Of a DNA stretch of 8,237 nt, positions 6,641 to 8,237 are shown piece after piece. This DNA is from Pseudomonadota bacterium (GTDB lineage Bacteria; Pseudomonadota; Gammaproteobacteria; Burkholderiales; Gallionellaceae). Within the stretch, counting starts at the first letter, position 1. Each line of letters begins with the position of its first letter. The position numbers and the translations under genes were made by a program. Below the pieces are notes generated by a model. It searched no databases. It had not been told where the DNA came from and saw only the letters and a program-made list of their open reading frames with translations. Where the stretch lies: NCBI GenBank assembly GCA_021783855.1, contig JAJXTL010000132.1:1-8237 (forward strand), written 5' to 3'.

Positions 6641-7024
6641 ATGTATTACACAGTAGAAAGCGACAAATCATTCGAACAGGCGTCCGCAGATCTGGATACC
6701 GCCGTCAAGCGCCACAGCTTTGGCGTACTGCATGTACATAACATCGGCGACACACTGCGCGGCAAGGGCATCGCCTTCGAGGAAAACTGCAATGTGTTCG
6801 AGGTCTGCAATCCGGGACAGGCTGCAAAAGTGCTGTCCAGCGACATGCGTCTGAACATGGCGCTGCCCTGCCGCATATCGGTATATACGGAAAAAGGCAA
6901 AACCAAAATAGGCACAATCAGCCCGGTGCAGATGCTCGCCATGCTCTCCAGTGAGGCAGCCCTGACTCAGGTTGCCAAAGAGGTAGAGGAAAAAATCATC
7001 CTGATGATAGACGAAGCGAAATAA
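6641..7024 (+). CDS. DUF302 family protein
   Basis: The 127-residue protein is a single DUF302 domain. Recognisable parts are an opening YYTVESDKSFEQASADLDTA, FGVLHVHNI (27-35), LRGKGIAFEENCNVFEVCNP (39-58), the stretch KVLSSDMRLNMALPCRISVY (63-82), and a final helix. It lacks a signal peptide and membrane helices, so it is cytoplasmic. The molecular function of this widespread family is not established; links to metal or sulfur stress have been suggested for some members. The start is fixed by the AAGGTGA ribosome site. It is transcribed against its neighbours: divergent from the permease pair and convergent, with a 3-base gap, with the binding-protein gene. It is thus an independent unit placed inside what is otherwise a transporter operon. 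Confidence 0.93.
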   Translation: MYYTVESDKSFEQASADLDTAVKRHSFGVLHVHNIGDTLRGKGIAFEENCNVFEVCNPGQAAKVLSSDMRLNMALPCRISVYTEKGKTKIGTISPVQMLAMLSSEAALTQVAKEVEEKIILMIDEAK

Positions 7025-7027
7025 ATG

Positions 7028-8237
7028 CTACAGGCTGCGGGCTTCTTCCCGCAGCCTTAATGCACGCCACATCCACAAGCCAAACGACAGCAAGGCGATT
7101 ATCACCAGCCACAGCGGCAAAAGCTGCGGCTGATTCCAACGGGCCCTGAACAGGTCGCGCTGTCTGGCATCCACCCGCCAGTACTTGAGCTTATTGTTCG
7201 CCATCACGTTCGGCTTCACGTTATGCAACCAGCCGTGTTGCAGCACGTAATTCCTGGGATGGTAGCCCCACAGCCACGGGCTATCCTCGTGCAAAATCTC
7301 CAGCATCCGGTCTATGATGAGTTGACGTTCCGGGCTGTTTTCCATGTTCTTCATTTTTTCAAACAGACGGTTGTATTCCGGATTATTGTAATTGGCTGCG
7401 TTTTCGCCATCGCCGCCTACCTTGGCCTGCGCGCCGTTCAGCAAAAACAGGAAATTCTCAGGATCGGGATAATCGGCGTTCCAGCCGTAATAGAACATCT
7501 GCGTGTCGCCCCGGCGGATCTTATCCTGAAAACGGTTATAGTCGGTGCTGCGCACCACCAGTTGCACGTTGATCTTGTCGAACTGCTTGCGCAACCAGTC
7601 AAGGCGAGACTTGTTGCCCACGCCGCTGACGGTGGTATCCAGATTGATCACCAGCGGCTGATGGGTTTTTTCATCCACCCCGTCCGGATAACCCGCTTCC
7701 GCAAGCAGCCGCTTCGCCTGTGAAATCGGTTTGCGCCTGGGCTGACCGTCCACCCAGTCGTACACCACAGGATTGATGCCCGCACGGCCTTCACGATAGC
7801 CGAAAATGCCGGGCGGGATCGGCGATTGCGCGGCAATGCCGCGTCCGTTTGCGAAGATGGAGACAAATTCCTCAAAATCCACCGCAATCGAAATCGCCTG
7901 CCGCAGTTTACGGGCGCGCTCAGGATTGCAAGATGAATCACTTCGTTTGCTTCCTCCCCCTCCGGGGGAGGATTGAGGTGAGGGAGCGCCCTTAGAGTTT
8001 TCACAGACACCCCCTACCACAGGATCTAGCCAGTTAAAACCGGTGTACATAGTGGAGGTGGCAACCGAGGTGGACAGCGTGATGCCTTTCTCGCGCATAT
8101 CCTGAGACACGCTGGTCTCGCCTCCAACGCTGACTTGAACGGCTTGATCGAAACTGTCGGAACTGATGCCGGACGCATCGTAGTATCCCTGAAGAAATTT
8201 GTTCCAGTAGGGTATGGTTTCCTTCTCCAGCGTAAAC
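7028..8237 (-). CDS. Peptide ABC transporter substrate-binding protein, family 5 (5' end outside window)
   Basis: The frame is open from its TAG at 7028-7030 to the right edge, giving 402 visible residues; the GTG at 8110 is internal, not the start. Family-5 binding-protein features are GFNWLDPVVGG, RARKLRQAISIAVDFEEF, AQSPIPPGIFGYREG, AKRLLAEAGYPDG, LDWLRKQFDKINVQL, MFYYGWNADYPDPENFLFLL and NYNNPEYNRLFEKM. Such proteins capture peptides in the periplasm for DppB/DppC-type permeases, which are encoded downstream on the same strand. Two oddities stand out. Visible residues about 77-105 are a Ser/Pro/Gly/Lys-rich stretch encoded by a REP-like palindrome, placed between two normally adjacent conserved blocks. 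The C-terminus has a hydrophobic helix at about 372-390 with a basic tail, which would anchor the protein in the inner membrane. The frame is intact across the repeat. The signal peptide, if any, is outside the window. Confidence 0.9.
   Translation of the reverse strand, partial: FTLEKETIPYWNKFLQGYYDASGISSDSFDQAVQVSVGGETSVSQDMREKGITLSTSVATSTMYTGFNWLDPVVGGVCENSKGAPSPQSSPGGGGSKRSDSSCNPERARKLRQAISIAVDFEEFVSIFANGRGIAAQSPIPPGIFGYREGRAGINPVVYDWVDGQPRRKPISQAKRLLAEAGYPDGVDEKTHQPLVINLDTTVSGVGNKSRLDWLRKQFDKINVQLVVRSTDYNRFQDKIRRGDTQMFYYGWNADYPDPENFLFLLNGAQAKVGGDGENAANYNNPEYNRLFEKMKNMENSPERQLIIDRMLEILHEDSPWLWGYHPRNYVLQHGWLHNVKPNVMANNKLKYWRVDARQRDLFRARWNQPQLLPLWLVIIALLSFGLWMWRALRLREEARSL
7032..7057. terminator. 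Hairpin terminator shared by the DUF302 and binding-protein genes
   Basis: AGGCTGCGGG (7032-7041) and CCCGCAGCCT (7048-7057) form a perfect 10-bp, GC-rich stem with a 6-base loop. For the plus strand it starts 7 bases after the DUF302 stop. For the minus strand it lies in the last codons of the binding-protein gene (the LREEARSL end), and the transcript then runs into GCATTTATTT. The T-tract is weak on the plus side. Symmetry and position suggest a bidirectional terminator. Confidence 0.65.
7942..7985. repeat. REP-like GC-rich palindromic repeat, copy 2 (inside a coding sequence)
   Basis: TCCTCCCCC (7952-7960) and GGGGGAGGA (7964-7972) form a perfect 9-bp stem around TCC. Read on the minus strand it has the same left flank TCCCTCAC, core CGGAGGG and right flank AACGAA as the intergenic copy at 4108-4153. 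It is translated in frame within the binding-protein gene as part of the peptide GAPSPQSSPGGGGSKRSD. The inserted DNA is probably somewhat longer than the matched part, about 7925-8008. Confidence 0.8.

Noticed and set aside
8108..8110. GTG at 8110 as the start of the substrate-binding protein
   Set aside because: The same frame stays open to the window edge and the upstream residues continue a plausible binding-protein sequence, so the real start is outside the window.

Overview
The window looks like accessory chromosome from an environmental proteobacterium. A beta-proteobacterium of the Nitrosomonadales/Gallionellaceae kind is my best guess, from the mix of a DUF302 protein, a NarX/NreB-type PAS kinase, a family-5 peptide ABC transporter and two kinds of short palindromic dispersed repeat. 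No marker gene here fixes the taxon.

Left part (1-2612, plus strand): a Zorya-type anti-phage defence locus. The window opens in the last codons of a helical protein that fits the tail of ZorA. A 171-base gap follows, filled almost entirely by a long imperfect palindrome. Then come zorB (MotB/OmpA-like stator protein with the ion-channel Asp at residue 26) and a 523-residue EH-signature protein of the ZorC kind. ZorA and ZorB form an inner-membrane, ion-driven motor anchored to peptidoglycan that is thought to sense phage entry; the EH protein is a cytosolic DNA-associated partner. No ZorD helicase/nuclease or ZorE nuclease follows zorC. Four bases after its stop, a convergent gene ends. The effector is therefore upstream of the window, lost, or absent by design.

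Middle (2617-4170): a minus-strand sensor histidine kinase (truncated receiver-like segment, PAS, HisKA_3, HATPase) with no response regulator in view. Upstream of it is a 258-base gap holding a nested inverted repeat and a GC-rich REP-like palindrome.

Right part (4171-8237): three minus-strand genes of a dipeptide/oligopeptide ABC importer, namely a substrate-binding protein (running off the right edge), a DppB-like permease and a DppC-like permease with an unusual N-terminal extension. A plus-strand DUF302 gene with its own promoter sits between the binding protein and the permeases and splits the unit. The binding protein carries a C-terminal membrane anchor and, in frame inside its coding sequence, a second copy of the REP-like palindrome found at 4108-4153. 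Its last codons also form a perfect 10-bp hairpin suited to terminating both it and the convergent DUF302 gene. No ATPase of the transporter is in the window.
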